Assembly (NCBI GenBank): GCA_030623035.1 | Contig: JAUXFK010000104.1 | Coordinates: forward strand, 1-9,601 | Source: Deltaproteobacteria bacterium | GTDB lineage: Bacteria; Desulfobacterota; UBA8473 | DNA: 9,601 bases | Direction of reading: 5' to 3' | Shown: one piece after another, positions 1 to 7,695 of the stretch | How positions within the stretch are numbered: the first letter of the stretch is position 1 | How the letters are laid out: the number at the start of each line of letters is the position of its first letter | Program-made: the position numbers and the translations under genes | Notes under the pieces: model-generated | The model's database searches: none | What the model saw: the letters and a program-made list of their open reading frames with translations, nothing else | What the model was told of the DNA's origin: nothing

Positions 1-5
1 CTCAG

Positions 6-18
6 CGCCCTTCGGGCG
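6..18. other. Small GC-rich hairpin at left edge
   Basis: Five bases, CGCCC (6-10), are followed by TTC and the exact complement GGGCG (14-18), giving a short GC-rich hairpin. It sits six bases before the inverted repeat that begins at 24 and may be part of the same repeat family or the end of an upstream feature cut off by the window edge. No T-run follows directly on the + strand, so I do not call it a terminator. Confidence 0.4.
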
Positions 19-23
19 GACTC

Positions 24-100
24 TTTTGACAGGATTAACAGGATTTACATGATTTTTTTACTCTTCTTATATCCTGATCATCTTGTATATCCTGTCAAAA
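24..100. repeat. Imperfect inverted repeat built from 9-bp tandem units
   Basis: Left arm 24-54 is TTTT followed by three 9-bp units: GACAGGATT, AACAGGATT and TACATGATT. Right arm 70-100 holds the reverse-complement series TATCCTGAT, CATCTTGTA and TATCCTGTC, followed by AAAA. The two arms match at 23 of 31 positions, and the outermost 12 bases (24-35 against 89-100) are perfect. A 15-base T-rich centre separates them. Elements with this ACAGGATT-type unit are familiar to me as dispersed intergenic repeats in many environmental bacterial genomes; that is recollection and not a search result. The element encodes no protein. It could form a cruciform or an RNA hairpin, or be a decayed non-autonomous mobile element. 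It lies upstream of the glnS promoter and does not overlap it. Confidence 0.75.
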
Positions 101-139
101 AAAGGAAATTCCTATACTATCAATATAAAACGATCGATC

Positions 140-169
140 TTGACGATCTCAATCATTGTGTTATATAAT
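140..169 (+). promoter_or_regulatory. Sigma-70 type promoter for glnS
   Basis: A -35 box TTGACG (140-145, five of six consensus bases) and a perfect -10 box TATAAT (164-169) are separated by 18 bases. Transcription would start near 176, giving an untranslated leader of about 74 bases before the glnS start codon. Three GATC sites (132-135, 136-139, 145-148) flank or touch the -35 box. The promoter lies between the repeat element and glnS and is correctly oriented, so it probably drives glnS alone. Confidence 0.65.
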
Positions 170-192
170 CTATCAATAAACAGTCCATCTTG

Positions 193-226
193 AAAAACCC
201 TTTTCCGCTTTTTGTGCGGTTTTTTT
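193..226 (+). terminator. Terminator-like hairpin in the glnS leader (possible attenuator)
   Basis: CCGC (205-208) can pair with GCGG (216-219) around a 7-base loop, followed at once by seven T (220-226). Alternatively AAAAACC (193-199) can pair with GGTTTTT (218-224), which uses the same bases and excludes the first stem. Both forms lie downstream of the predicted transcription start and upstream of the glnS ribosome-binding site, so the structure would act on the glnS transcript itself. The 4-bp GC stem is short, so termination may be weak or conditional. It could also be the terminator of an upstream gene that lost its coding part. Confidence 0.35.
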
Positions 227-237
227 ATGGAATCCAT

Positions 238-242
238 AGGAG
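238..242 (+). promoter_or_regulatory. Ribosome-binding site that fixes the glnS start
   Basis: AGGAG sits 7 bases before the ATG at 250. The reading frame stays open upstream to a TTG at 190, but that start has no comparable site, would place the terminator-like sequence inside the coding region, and would add 20 residues unlike any GlnRS N-terminus. Confidence 0.8.
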
Positions 243-249
243 TTGTTTT

Positions 250-1956
250 ATGAGTAGAACAGAATCGGTTTCCCCTTCTGATTTTATCCGGAATATCATT
301 GCGAATGATCTCGAATCGAATAAGAACGAGGGGCGAGTCCACACTCGATTTCCACCAGAGCCTAATGGGTATCTGCATATTGGACATGCGAAATCCATCT
401 GCCTTAATTTTGGTCTGGCTGCCGAAAACAAGGGTGGTCTTTGCAATCTTCGGTTCGATGATACGAACCCCAGCAAGGAAGATGTTGAATACATCGAATC
501 GATTCAATCGGACATCAGATGGCTTGGGTTCGATTGGGATGATCGGCTTTTTTATGCATCCGATTACTTTGAAAATCTCTATGAATGCGCTGTCAAGTTA
601 GTAAAGAAGGGCAATGCCTACGTCTGCGACCTGAGCGTAGAAGAGATAAAACAGTATCGTGGCACACTGAAAGAGCCCGGCAAGAACAGTCCATATCGAA
701 CACGTTCAATTGATGAAAACCTGGCTTTGTTTGAAAGTATGCGGGCAGGAGAGTTCGAGGATGGCTCTTGTGTACTTCGAGCAAAGATCGATATGTCCTC
801 CCCAAATCTGAATATGCGAGACCCTGTTATTTATCGTATTCTTGAGGTAACACATCATAGAACGGGTACCAGGTGGTGTATATATCCAACCTATGACTTT
901 GCACATTGCATCTCGGATTCTATAGAAGGGATAACTCACTCGATCTGTACACTTGAGTTTGAGGATCATCGCCCATTGTATGATTGGATACTCGATGAAT
1001 TAGGCCTCGATTGTCATCCTCAGCAAATAGAGTTTGCGCGCCTCAACCTCAGCTATACTGTAATGAGCAAACGAAAACTTCTTAAGCTGGTGGAGGAAGG
1101 GCATGTTACGGGGTGGGATGATCCACGTATGCCTACGATATCGGGCTTAAGAAGACGCGGTTACACCCCAGAGTCGATTCGAAATTTCTGTGAGCGAATA
1201 GGGGTGGCCAAGAGGGAAAGCCAGGTCGACATAGCACTGCTTGAACATTGCATTCGGGAATATCTAAATCGAAAGGCCCCTCGTATGATGGCTGTATTGC
1301 GTCCTCTGCGTGTGATCATTGACAACTATCCTGAAGACCATGAGGAAGAGCTGGAAGCGCTTAACAATCCAGAGGACCCCTCTATGGGAACAAGGAATGT
1401 CCCTTTTTCACGGGTACTTCATATTGAACGAGAAGACTTTCTTGAAGACCCGCCAAAGAAATTTTTCCGTTTGGCCCCAGGCCGTGAAGTACGTTTACGA
1501 TACGCTTATTATATTACATGTGTGGGTGTGGTGAGGGACGAACAAACCGGTGAAGTCGTCGAACTGCACTGTGTCTATGATCCGGAAACCCGGGGAGGCT
1601 GGTCTACTGACGGACGCAAGGTGAAGGCAACATTGCACTGGGTTTCGGCTGCCCACTCTTTTCAAGCTGAAGTTCGTCTTTTCAACCATCTCTTTACAAA
1701 AGAAAATCCAGACGAAGAAAATAAGACACAAAGCTTCAAGGATTTTTTAAATCCCATATCCCTTGAGAGACTGACTTCATGCTGTTTAGAACCTGCTCTG
1801 GCAGAAGCATCACCAGGAGATATATACCAGTTCGAAAGGCTCGGCTATTTCTGCGTTGATTCTAATGATTCTTCTGATAGAAAACCTGTATTCAACCGTA
1901 CGGTTACTTTACGTGATACATGGGCTAAAATCTCTAAAAATATTCCTCGCCCTTGA
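250..1956 (+). CDS. glnS: Glutaminyl-tRNA synthetase
   Basis: Cytoplasmic class I synthetase (568 residues) that attaches glutamine to tRNA-Gln using ATP. E. coli GlnRS is 554 residues, so it is full length. The Rossmann catalytic core shows the HIGH signature (HIGH, residues 43-46, within PNGYLHIGHAKS), the GlnRS/GluRS block RFDDTNP (residues 68-74), the substrate-pocket block YPTYDFAHC (about 212-220), and a KMSKS-equivalent loop VMSKRK (271-276) in the form typical of GlnRS and not GluRS. The C-terminal third corresponds to the two beta-barrel anticodon-binding domains. It is a single-gene unit with its own promoter and convergent to tlyA. Presence of glnS implies direct glutaminylation, which is patchy among bacteria because many instead use GatCAB amidation of Glu-tRNA-Gln. 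Whether this organism also has GatCAB cannot be seen here. The start is set by the AGGAG site seven bases upstream. Confidence 0.97.
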   Translation: MSRTESVSPSDFIRNIIANDLESNKNEGRVHTRFPPEPNGYLHIGHAKSICLNFGLAAENKGGLCNLRFDDTNPSKEDVEYIESIQSDIRWLGFDWDDRLFYASDYFENLYECAVKLVKKGNAYVCDLSVEEIKQYRGTLKEPGKNSPYRTRSIDENLALFESMRAGEFEDGSCVLRAKIDMSSPNLNMRDPVIYRILEVTHHRTGTRWCIYPTYDFAHCISDSIEGITHSICTLEFEDHRPLYDWILDELGLDCHPQQIEFARLNLSYTVMSKRKLLKLVEEGHVTGWDDPRMPTISGLRRRGYTPESIRNFCERIGVAKRESQVDIALLEHCIREYLNRKAPRMMAVLRPLRVIIDNYPEDHEEELEALNNPEDPSMGTRNVPFSRVLHIEREDFLEDPPKKFFRLAPGREVRLRYAYYITCVGVVRDEQTGEVVELHCVYDPETRGGWSTDGRKVKATLHWVSAAHSFQAEVRLFNHLFTKENPDEENKTQSFKDFLNPISLERLTSCCLEPALAEASPGDIYQFERLGYFCVDSNDSSDRKPVFNRTVTLRDTWAKISKNIPRP

Positions 1957-1970
1957 ACAAAATTACTCAT

Positions 1971-2723
1971 TTATAGATGAAAACCAGGTGTAAAATATAG
2001 AAGAAATTCCTTATTTCCCTTGGCTCCCAATATTGGCGAATCAATTACCCCCTGAACCTTTAAATTATTGAGTGAAGCGAAATTTATTATCTTTTCAATC
2101 GCCTTTTTATGCTTTTTGGGCTCCTTAACTATACCCCCCTTCCCTACCTCCGCCTTTTCCAGTTCAAATTGAGGTTTTAAGAGGGCGATTATCCAAGCCC
2201 TACCATTTTGCAGTTTGATAACCGTGGGTAAAACTCTGGTAAGGGAAATAAAAGAGGTGTCTATTACAGCCAAATCGATCTCATCTTCAATCTCTTTTGG
2301 GTCAAGGTATCGGATATTCCTTCTCTCCAGACTCACTATCCTTGAATCCTGCCTCAGCTTCCATGCAAGTTGTCCATAACCTACATCAATGGCATATACC
2401 TTCCTGGCTCCCCTCTGTAATAGACAATCCGTGAAACCACCGGTTGAGGCCCCCACATCGAGCGCTACTTTATCCGCTGTCTCAAGTTTAAAAACATCTA
2501 ATGCATGGGCCAATTTTACCCCGCCACGACTTACATATGGAATATCATTGCCTTTCAACCTTAAGGAAGAATCCGGCAATACTTTTGCCCCTGCCTTGTC
2601 TGCTCTGTGGTCATCTACGATGACCTTCCCTTCCATGATCAGGGCCTTTGCCCTTTCACGGCTGGAGACGATACCCCTTTCTACCAATAGCTTGTCGAGA
2701 CGTTCACTCTTCCTTGCTTTCAT
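1971..2723 (-). CDS. tlyA: TlyA family rRNA 2'-O-methyltransferase (S4 + FtsJ domains)
   Basis: A 250-residue protein. The N-terminal S4 RNA-binding domain (about residues 8-50, starting RLDKLLVERG) is followed by an FtsJ/RrmJ-type Rossmann methyltransferase domain. The S-adenosylmethionine motif DVGASTGGFTD lies at 89-99. A K-D-K-E catalytic set is visible as K70 (SRGGVKL), D155 (VIDTSF), K183 (LLKPQFE) and E239 (GNKEF), within one residue of the positions I recall for Mycobacterium TlyA. The family methylates C1920 of 23S rRNA, and its longer members also C1409 of 16S rRNA. This protein stops soon after the last catalytic residue, so it looks like the short form. Older annotations call the family hemolysin, which is probably a misnomer. 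The frame is open upstream to 2906 inside ppdK, but the S4 domain begins just after Met at 2723, only 14 bases past the ppdK stop. The ribosome-binding site there is weak, suggesting translational coupling to ppdK. It is the last gene of the operon. Confidence 0.93.
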   Translation of the reverse strand: MKARKSERLDKLLVERGIVSSRERAKALIMEGKVIVDDHRADKAGAKVLPDSSLRLKGNDIPYVSRGGVKLAHALDVFKLETADKVALDVGASTGGFTDCLLQRGARKVYAIDVGYGQLAWKLRQDSRIVSLERRNIRYLDPKEIEDEIDLAVIDTSFISLTRVLPTVIKLQNGRAWIIALLKPQFELEKAEVGKGGIVKEPKKHKKAIEKIINFASLNNLKVQGVIDSPILGAKGNKEFLLYFTPGFHL

Positions 2724-2737
2724 TTCTTCGAGTATCT

Positions 2738-5515
2738 CTACTGCGCTTTCTTTGGTCCCCCAACCCCTCTGTTCCTGGATCTCAACACTGACTGGGCTGC
2801 TGCTAGACGTGCTATGGGAATTCGGTAAGGTGAGCAGCTTACATAGTCCAATCCGGTCCTGTAAAAAAACTCTATGGAACTGGGATCCCCACCATGCTCT
2901 CCGCATATCCCCACTTTTAGAGTGGGTTTTGTATTTCTTCCCCTCTGTACAGCAATCTCTATTAGTTTTCCAACTCCATCCTGGTCTAATTCCTGAAATG
3001 GATCCTTTTCAATTATTCTTTTGTTGATATAGTATGGCAAGAATTTGCCTGCATCATCTCTACTCAATCCAAAGGCCATCTGTGTGAGGTCATTGGTTCC
3101 GAATGAGAAAAACTCGGCCACCTCAGCAATCTCGTCTGCTGTAATGGCCGCCCTGGGCAATTCTATCATGGTTCCCACCATGTATTCTATATTAATACCA
3201 CAAGATTCCATTACCTCCTTAGCGACCCTGTCCACTACCTGCTTTTGCATAATCAATTCTCTTACATGCCCTACAAGTGGGATCATTACTTCAGGAACTA
3301 CCTTTATGCCTTCTTTTGCTACCTGACACGATGCCTCAAATATTGCCCTCGCCTGCATCTCAGTGATTTCAGGATAGACTATGCCCAAACGGCAGCCTCT
3401 ATGACCAAGCATTGGGTTGCTCTCATGGAGGCCTTCTATCTTTGTTGTCAATTTCTCTCTTAAGATACCCATTTTTTTAGCCAGTCTATCTATCTCTTTT
3501 TCACTTTTTGGAAGGAATTCATGGAGGGGGGGATCAAGGGTTCGAATGGTAACCGGCATCCCATCCATCAACCTGAAGATACTAATAAAGTCTTCTTTTT
3601 GCATAGGCATCAACTTGGATAAGGCCTTTTCCCTTCCGGCTTTATCATCTGCCAGGATCATCTCACGAACCGAATCTATACGATCTCCTTCGAAGAACAT
3701 ATGTTCTGTTCTGCAAAGTCCTATACCCTCAGCACCAAAACTCAAAGCAACACTTACCTGATCCGATTTGTCTGCATTTGTACGTATCCCAAGAGTTCTT
3801 ATTTCATCAGACCACGACATGATCTTCGTAAATATCTGATAGATATCCGATTCTTTTGGTTCTAATGTCTTGTCTATAAGCACCTGTAGAGTCTCTGAAG
3901 GGGTTTCCTTTATCTTGTCTAGATATACCTCTCCGATGGTACCATCAACAGAGATGTAGTCTCCTTTCTTTATTTCACGGCCTTTAACTCTCATCACTTG
4001 CTTTGAATAATCGATCTCTAATGCCTCAGAGCCCACAACACAAACCTTTCCCATCTGCCTGGCAACCAGGGCTGCATGGGATGTCATCCCGCCTCTGGCA
4101 GTTAAAATACCCTTGGCTGCGTTCATCCCTCGAATGTCTTCAGGTGATGTCTCAATCCTCACCAGTATAATATCCTCTTCGCCTTTTTGTGCAAGCTCTT
4201 CTGCTTCAGAAGCATTGAATATGACCTTTCCAGATGCGCCACCCGGACCTGCATTCAATCCTTTTGCCAATAGTCTCCCCTGTGCAATAGCCTTTTTCTT
4301 CTCTTCAGGGTCTAAGATAGGGCTAAGCAACTGGTTTAACTGTTCCGGTTCTACTCTCATAATTGCTTCTTCTTTCTCGATCAGCTTCTCCTCAACCATT
4401 TCTACTGCTATACGGATGGCAGCAAAACCGGTACGTTTGCCGGATCGGGTCTGAAGCATGTAGAGTTTACCTCTTTGAATGGTAAACTCTACATCCTGTA
4501 AATCTCTGTAATGAATTTCTAATGTTTTTCTAATATCAAGAAGTTGATTGTATATCTCAGGCATTTCTTCTTCCAAAGAGGGAAGAAGGCTCTTTCCCTT
4601 TTGGAGATTGTTGATCGGCCTTGGTGTACGGATACCTGCAACTACATCCTCCCCCTGCGCATTCAATAAGTACTCTCCATAAAAGACATTTTCCCCGGTA
4701 GCAGGATCACGGGTAAATGCCACACCTGTACCGCTGTCTTCCCCTAAATTTCCGAACACCATAGCCTGGACATTTATTGCTGTACCCCAGTGTTCGGGTA
4801 TGTGGTTCAATTCCCGATAGGCAATCGCCCTTGGATTATTCCATGAACTGAATACAGATCCAATCGCTCCCCATAACTGTTCTAAGGGGTCTTCTGGAAA
4901 ATCAATATTCAGCCTTTTTTTGATTTCGGTCTTAAATTCAATTACCAGTTCTTTGAGGTCATCAGAGCTGAGTTCATAGTCAAAAGTAACCCCATTTTTC
5001 TCTTTCTTTTCTTCCAGGATAATCTCAAACGGGTCTCTTTCATCCTTCTCAACAGGCTTTAGCCCCAAGACGACATCTCCGTACATCTGAACGAACCTGC
5101 GGTAACAGTCATAGGCAAACCTTTCATTTTTAGATTGGGCGATGAGTCCTTTTAATGTTATATCATTTAAGCCTATATTAAGCACTGTATCCATCATTCC
5201 AGGCATTGACGCCCGAGCCCCCGACCTGACTGAAAGCAATAAGGGATTTTCATTATCGCCGAATTTCGCTCCCATAGCATCTTCAACCCTGATTAGACTC
5301 TCTTTAACCTGGGCCTCTAACCCGGAAGGGTAATCCCCATGACTCTCATAGTATCTTGTACAGACCTCGGTTGTTATCGTAAATCCAGGAGGTACCGGTA
5401 TGCCGAGTCTTGCCATCTCTGCCAAATTGGCACCTTTGCCCCCTAAAAGTTCCTTCATCTTTGCATTTCCTTCAGCCTTATCTTTACCAAAGAAATAAAC
5501 ATATTTCTTATCCAT
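2738..5515 (-). CDS. ppdK: Pyruvate, phosphate dikinase
   Basis: A 925-residue cytoplasmic enzyme that reversibly converts pyruvate, ATP and phosphate to phosphoenolpyruvate, AMP and pyrophosphate. Domain order is the N-terminal ATP-grasp nucleotide-binding domain (GGKGANLAEMARLGIPVPPG, 25-44), the swivelling phosphohistidine domain with GGMTSHAALVARQMGK (475-490; catalytic His480, with the preceding Thr478 at the site regulated by phosphorylation in plants), and the C-terminal PEP/pyruvate TIM barrel with GHRGCRL (704-710), FGTNDLTQ (805-812) and CGEHGGDPSS (871-880; catalytic Cys871). Classical bacterial enzymes are about 875 residues. The extra length is spread before the His domain and includes about 17 basic residues after the usual RLAAAQ end. 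AAGGAG lies six bases before the ATG. It follows glyS by 33 bases and precedes tlyA by 14, indicating cotranscription. No PPDK regulatory kinase gene is in the window. PEP synthase and PTS enzyme I are excluded by the domain order and motifs. Confidence 0.97.
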   Translation of the reverse strand: MDKKYVYFFGKDKAEGNAKMKELLGGKGANLAEMARLGIPVPPGFTITTEVCTRYYESHGDYPSGLEAQVKESLIRVEDAMGAKFGDNENPLLLSVRSGARASMPGMMDTVLNIGLNDITLKGLIAQSKNERFAYDCYRRFVQMYGDVVLGLKPVEKDERDPFEIILEEKKEKNGVTFDYELSSDDLKELVIEFKTEIKKRLNIDFPEDPLEQLWGAIGSVFSSWNNPRAIAYRELNHIPEHWGTAINVQAMVFGNLGEDSGTGVAFTRDPATGENVFYGEYLLNAQGEDVVAGIRTPRPINNLQKGKSLLPSLEEEMPEIYNQLLDIRKTLEIHYRDLQDVEFTIQRGKLYMLQTRSGKRTGFAAIRIAVEMVEEKLIEKEEAIMRVEPEQLNQLLSPILDPEEKKKAIAQGRLLAKGLNAGPGGASGKVIFNASEAEELAQKGEEDIILVRIETSPEDIRGMNAAKGILTARGGMTSHAALVARQMGKVCVVGSEALEIDYSKQVMRVKGREIKKGDYISVDGTIGEVYLDKIKETPSETLQVLIDKTLEPKESDIYQIFTKIMSWSDEIRTLGIRTNADKSDQVSVALSFGAEGIGLCRTEHMFFEGDRIDSVREMILADDKAGREKALSKLMPMQKEDFISIFRLMDGMPVTIRTLDPPLHEFLPKSEKEIDRLAKKMGILREKLTTKIEGLHESNPMLGHRGCRLGIVYPEITEMQARAIFEASCQVAKEGIKVVPEVMIPLVGHVRELIMQKQVVDRVAKEVMESCGINIEYMVGTMIELPRAAITADEIAEVAEFFSFGTNDLTQMAFGLSRDDAGKFLPYYINKRIIEKDPFQELDQDGVGKLIEIAVQRGRNTKPTLKVGICGEHGGDPSSIEFFYRTGLDYVSCSPYRIPIARLAAAQSVLRSRNRGVGGPKKAQ

Positions 5516-5548
5516 TCGAGACTCCTTCTCATTGGAATATTATCAAAT

Positions 5549-7621
5549 CTATGCGGTTACAATCTTCGAAAAATCGCCAATCTTCAAAAATAAATCGGAT
5601 ACCTTAACCAGCATGGCCAGTCTGTTCTTTCTTACTTCCTCGTCTTCCGCCATTACCATGACATTATCGAAGAAGTCGTCAACAGGTTTCCTCAAATTAA
5701 CCAGTATATACAGGGCCTCCTTATAGTTCTTTTTTAAAATCAATTCCAATACACTTTCCTTTATCTCTTTATATGCATCCCAAAGGTTATTCTCTGCTGG
5801 ATGCTGGAACAGAGAGACCCTTGTCTCTTTTGCGGAAGAGGATTGCGTTATGATATTCGAAGCTCTTTTAAAGGCAATCGTCAACGGTTGAAAATCTGGC
5901 TGGTTTTTCATTTCTTCCAAGGCTTCTATCCTATCAAATGCATCCGCCATATCATCGAAGTTTAAGGACAATACAGCATCTATTACATCATAAGAAAACC
6001 CTTTTGCACTTAAATGATGCTGAAACCTCTGTCTGAAGAATTCGAAAACCTCATTAAAAACATCGACTGGCGCTCTGGATATTTTGTCATTTAGGTACTC
6101 AATGCTCCTTTTGCATATTTTGGTCAGGCAGATCGGGTACCTCCTGTCCAGTATGATGTTAATCACCCCCAGTGCCTGGCGCCTTAACGCGTAGGGATCG
6201 GATGTCCCAGTAGGAATAAGTCCAACACCAAAACACCCCACAATCGTATCAATCCTGTCTGCGATACTAACAAATGCACCCATATCAGAGCGAGGAAGTG
6301 AATCACCGGCAAACCTTGGAAGGTAATGCTCATATATTGCATTTGCTACTTCTGGGTCTTCACCCGATAAAAAAGCGTATTCTCTGCCCATAACTCCTTG
6401 AAGATTCGGAAACTCCCCAACCATTTTGGATGTCAAGTCAGCCTTGCAAAGAAAAGCAGCCCTCTTTGTTGTTTCTTTCAATTCAGGTTTAATCTCCAAT
6501 GCCAGATATTCGACCAGTCTTTTTAGCCTCATGACTTTTTCGTATAGGGTGCCCAATTCCGACTGAAATACGATTTCCTTTAAATAAGGAACACTTTCAA
6601 AAAGTGGGCTTTTCTGGTCTTCTTCAAAGAAGAACTTTGCATCAGAAAGCCTGGCCTTCAAAACTCTTTCATTCCCCCTTACAACTACCTCAGGATCCTT
6701 TACAATTGTATTATTGACAGAGATAAAGTATGGCAAAAGATCGCCTGAACTATCGATTACAGAGAAGTACATCTGATGTTTACGCATGCTGGCTATCAAA
6801 ACCTCTTTTGGCAGGTCCAAGAACTCCCTGTCGAATGTCCCAACGATTGATGTCGGATATTCAATCAGAAAGTTGACCTCCTCTAATAAATCTTCGTCCT
6901 CCAGAACTTTACCTGAAACACCGGCAACAGCCTCAGCGATTTCTTTTCGAATCATCTCCTTTCTTTCTATCGGATCGACAATTACTTTGGCTTTCCGGAG
7001 ATGATCAATATAGGAATTAAAATCCAGGACTTTGAATGGAGACGGCGCCATAAAACGATGGCCAAAGGATATGTCTTTGCTCTCAATATTACCTACCCAA
7101 AATGGGACGATATCCCCGTTGAATAGACATAGAATCCAATGGATCGGACGGGCAAACCTTATCGGGCTATCCCCCCATCTCATAGACTTGGGGAAAGGGA
7201 TGGAAGTTATTAACCTGGGAAGTATAGATGACAGGACTTCTCTTGTATCAATGCCAGACTCCTTTTTTTTAACAGCTACGTAATCGCCTTTAGACAAACT
7301 AACTTGCTGAAGATCAGCCAGACTAACATTCTGAGCTTTTGCAAAACCAATGGCTGCACCGGTTGGATTCCCGTCATTATCGAAGGCCACCTTCTTTGAT
7401 GGCCCGATTTTCTCTACATAGATATCTTCCTGCCTGCCAGATAAACGATCAATAAAGAGTACCAACCTTCTTGGTGTACCGAAAGTCTTTATGTCTTCAA
7501 ATCCCAACCTTTGGTTTTTCAGTTCTTTTCTAAAGAGTCTTTCCATCTCCTCCAAGGCCATATGAATAAACCCGGATGGGATCTCTTCTGTCCCTATCTC
7601 AAGAAGAAACTCGCTTGCCAT
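5549..7621 (-). CDS. glyS: Glycyl-tRNA synthetase beta subunit
   Basis: A 690-residue beta subunit of the bacterial alpha2-beta2 glycyl-tRNA synthetase, the usual family length. It supplies tRNA recognition and the anticodon-binding region, while the catalytic site is on GlyQ. The N-terminus FLLEIGTEEIPSGF (5-18) is the family hallmark. Further conserved stretches are FGTPRRL (47-53), RMSKHQ-like ASMRKHQMYF (277-286), LSDAKFFFEEDQ (325-336), and KADLTSKMVGEFPNLQGVMG (393-412) in the HD-like domain. The C-terminal 110 or so residues match the helical DALR-type anticodon-binding domain (RKPVDDFFDNVMVM, 644-657). AGGA lies eight bases upstream of the ATG. It sits 74 bases after glyQ and 33 before ppdK, as expected for a glyQS operon extended into ppdK. 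No truncation or frameshift is visible. Confidence 0.97.
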   Translation of the reverse strand: MASEFLLEIGTEEIPSGFIHMALEEMERLFRKELKNQRLGFEDIKTFGTPRRLVLFIDRLSGRQEDIYVEKIGPSKKVAFDNDGNPTGAAIGFAKAQNVSLADLQQVSLSKGDYVAVKKKESGIDTREVLSSILPRLITSIPFPKSMRWGDSPIRFARPIHWILCLFNGDIVPFWVGNIESKDISFGHRFMAPSPFKVLDFNSYIDHLRKAKVIVDPIERKEMIRKEIAEAVAGVSGKVLEDEDLLEEVNFLIEYPTSIVGTFDREFLDLPKEVLIASMRKHQMYFSVIDSSGDLLPYFISVNNTIVKDPEVVVRGNERVLKARLSDAKFFFEEDQKSPLFESVPYLKEIVFQSELGTLYEKVMRLKRLVEYLALEIKPELKETTKRAAFLCKADLTSKMVGEFPNLQGVMGREYAFLSGEDPEVANAIYEHYLPRFAGDSLPRSDMGAFVSIADRIDTIVGCFGVGLIPTGTSDPYALRRQALGVINIILDRRYPICLTKICKRSIEYLNDKISRAPVDVFNEVFEFFRQRFQHHLSAKGFSYDVIDAVLSLNFDDMADAFDRIEALEEMKNQPDFQPLTIAFKRASNIITQSSSAKETRVSLFQHPAENNLWDAYKEIKESVLELILKKNYKEALYILVNLRKPVDDFFDNVMVMAEDEEVRKNRLAMLVKVSDLFLKIGDFSKIVTA

Positions 7622-7695
7622 GATTTCAATCCTAGCGCATTACATTTGATGAACAATTAAATATAAAATCCCGATTTCTTATTTCCAGATGAACA

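Noticed and set aside
28..96. CRISPR array
   Set aside because: The 9-bp units are contiguous without spacers and are arranged as an inverted repeat; no cas gene is present.
190..249. Twenty-residue N-terminal extension of GlnRS from a TTG codon
   Set aside because: It lacks a ribosome-binding site, covers the terminator-like sequence and adds non-family residues; ATG 250 has AGGAG at ideal spacing.
2724..2906. Sixty-one-residue N-terminal extension of TlyA overlapping ppdK
   Set aside because: The frame is open by chance within ppdK; the S4 domain begins right after Met at 2723, and family members start there.
2389..3027. 212-residue + strand open frame
   Set aside because: It runs antisense across tlyA and ppdK, both strongly supported, and has no recognisable motif.
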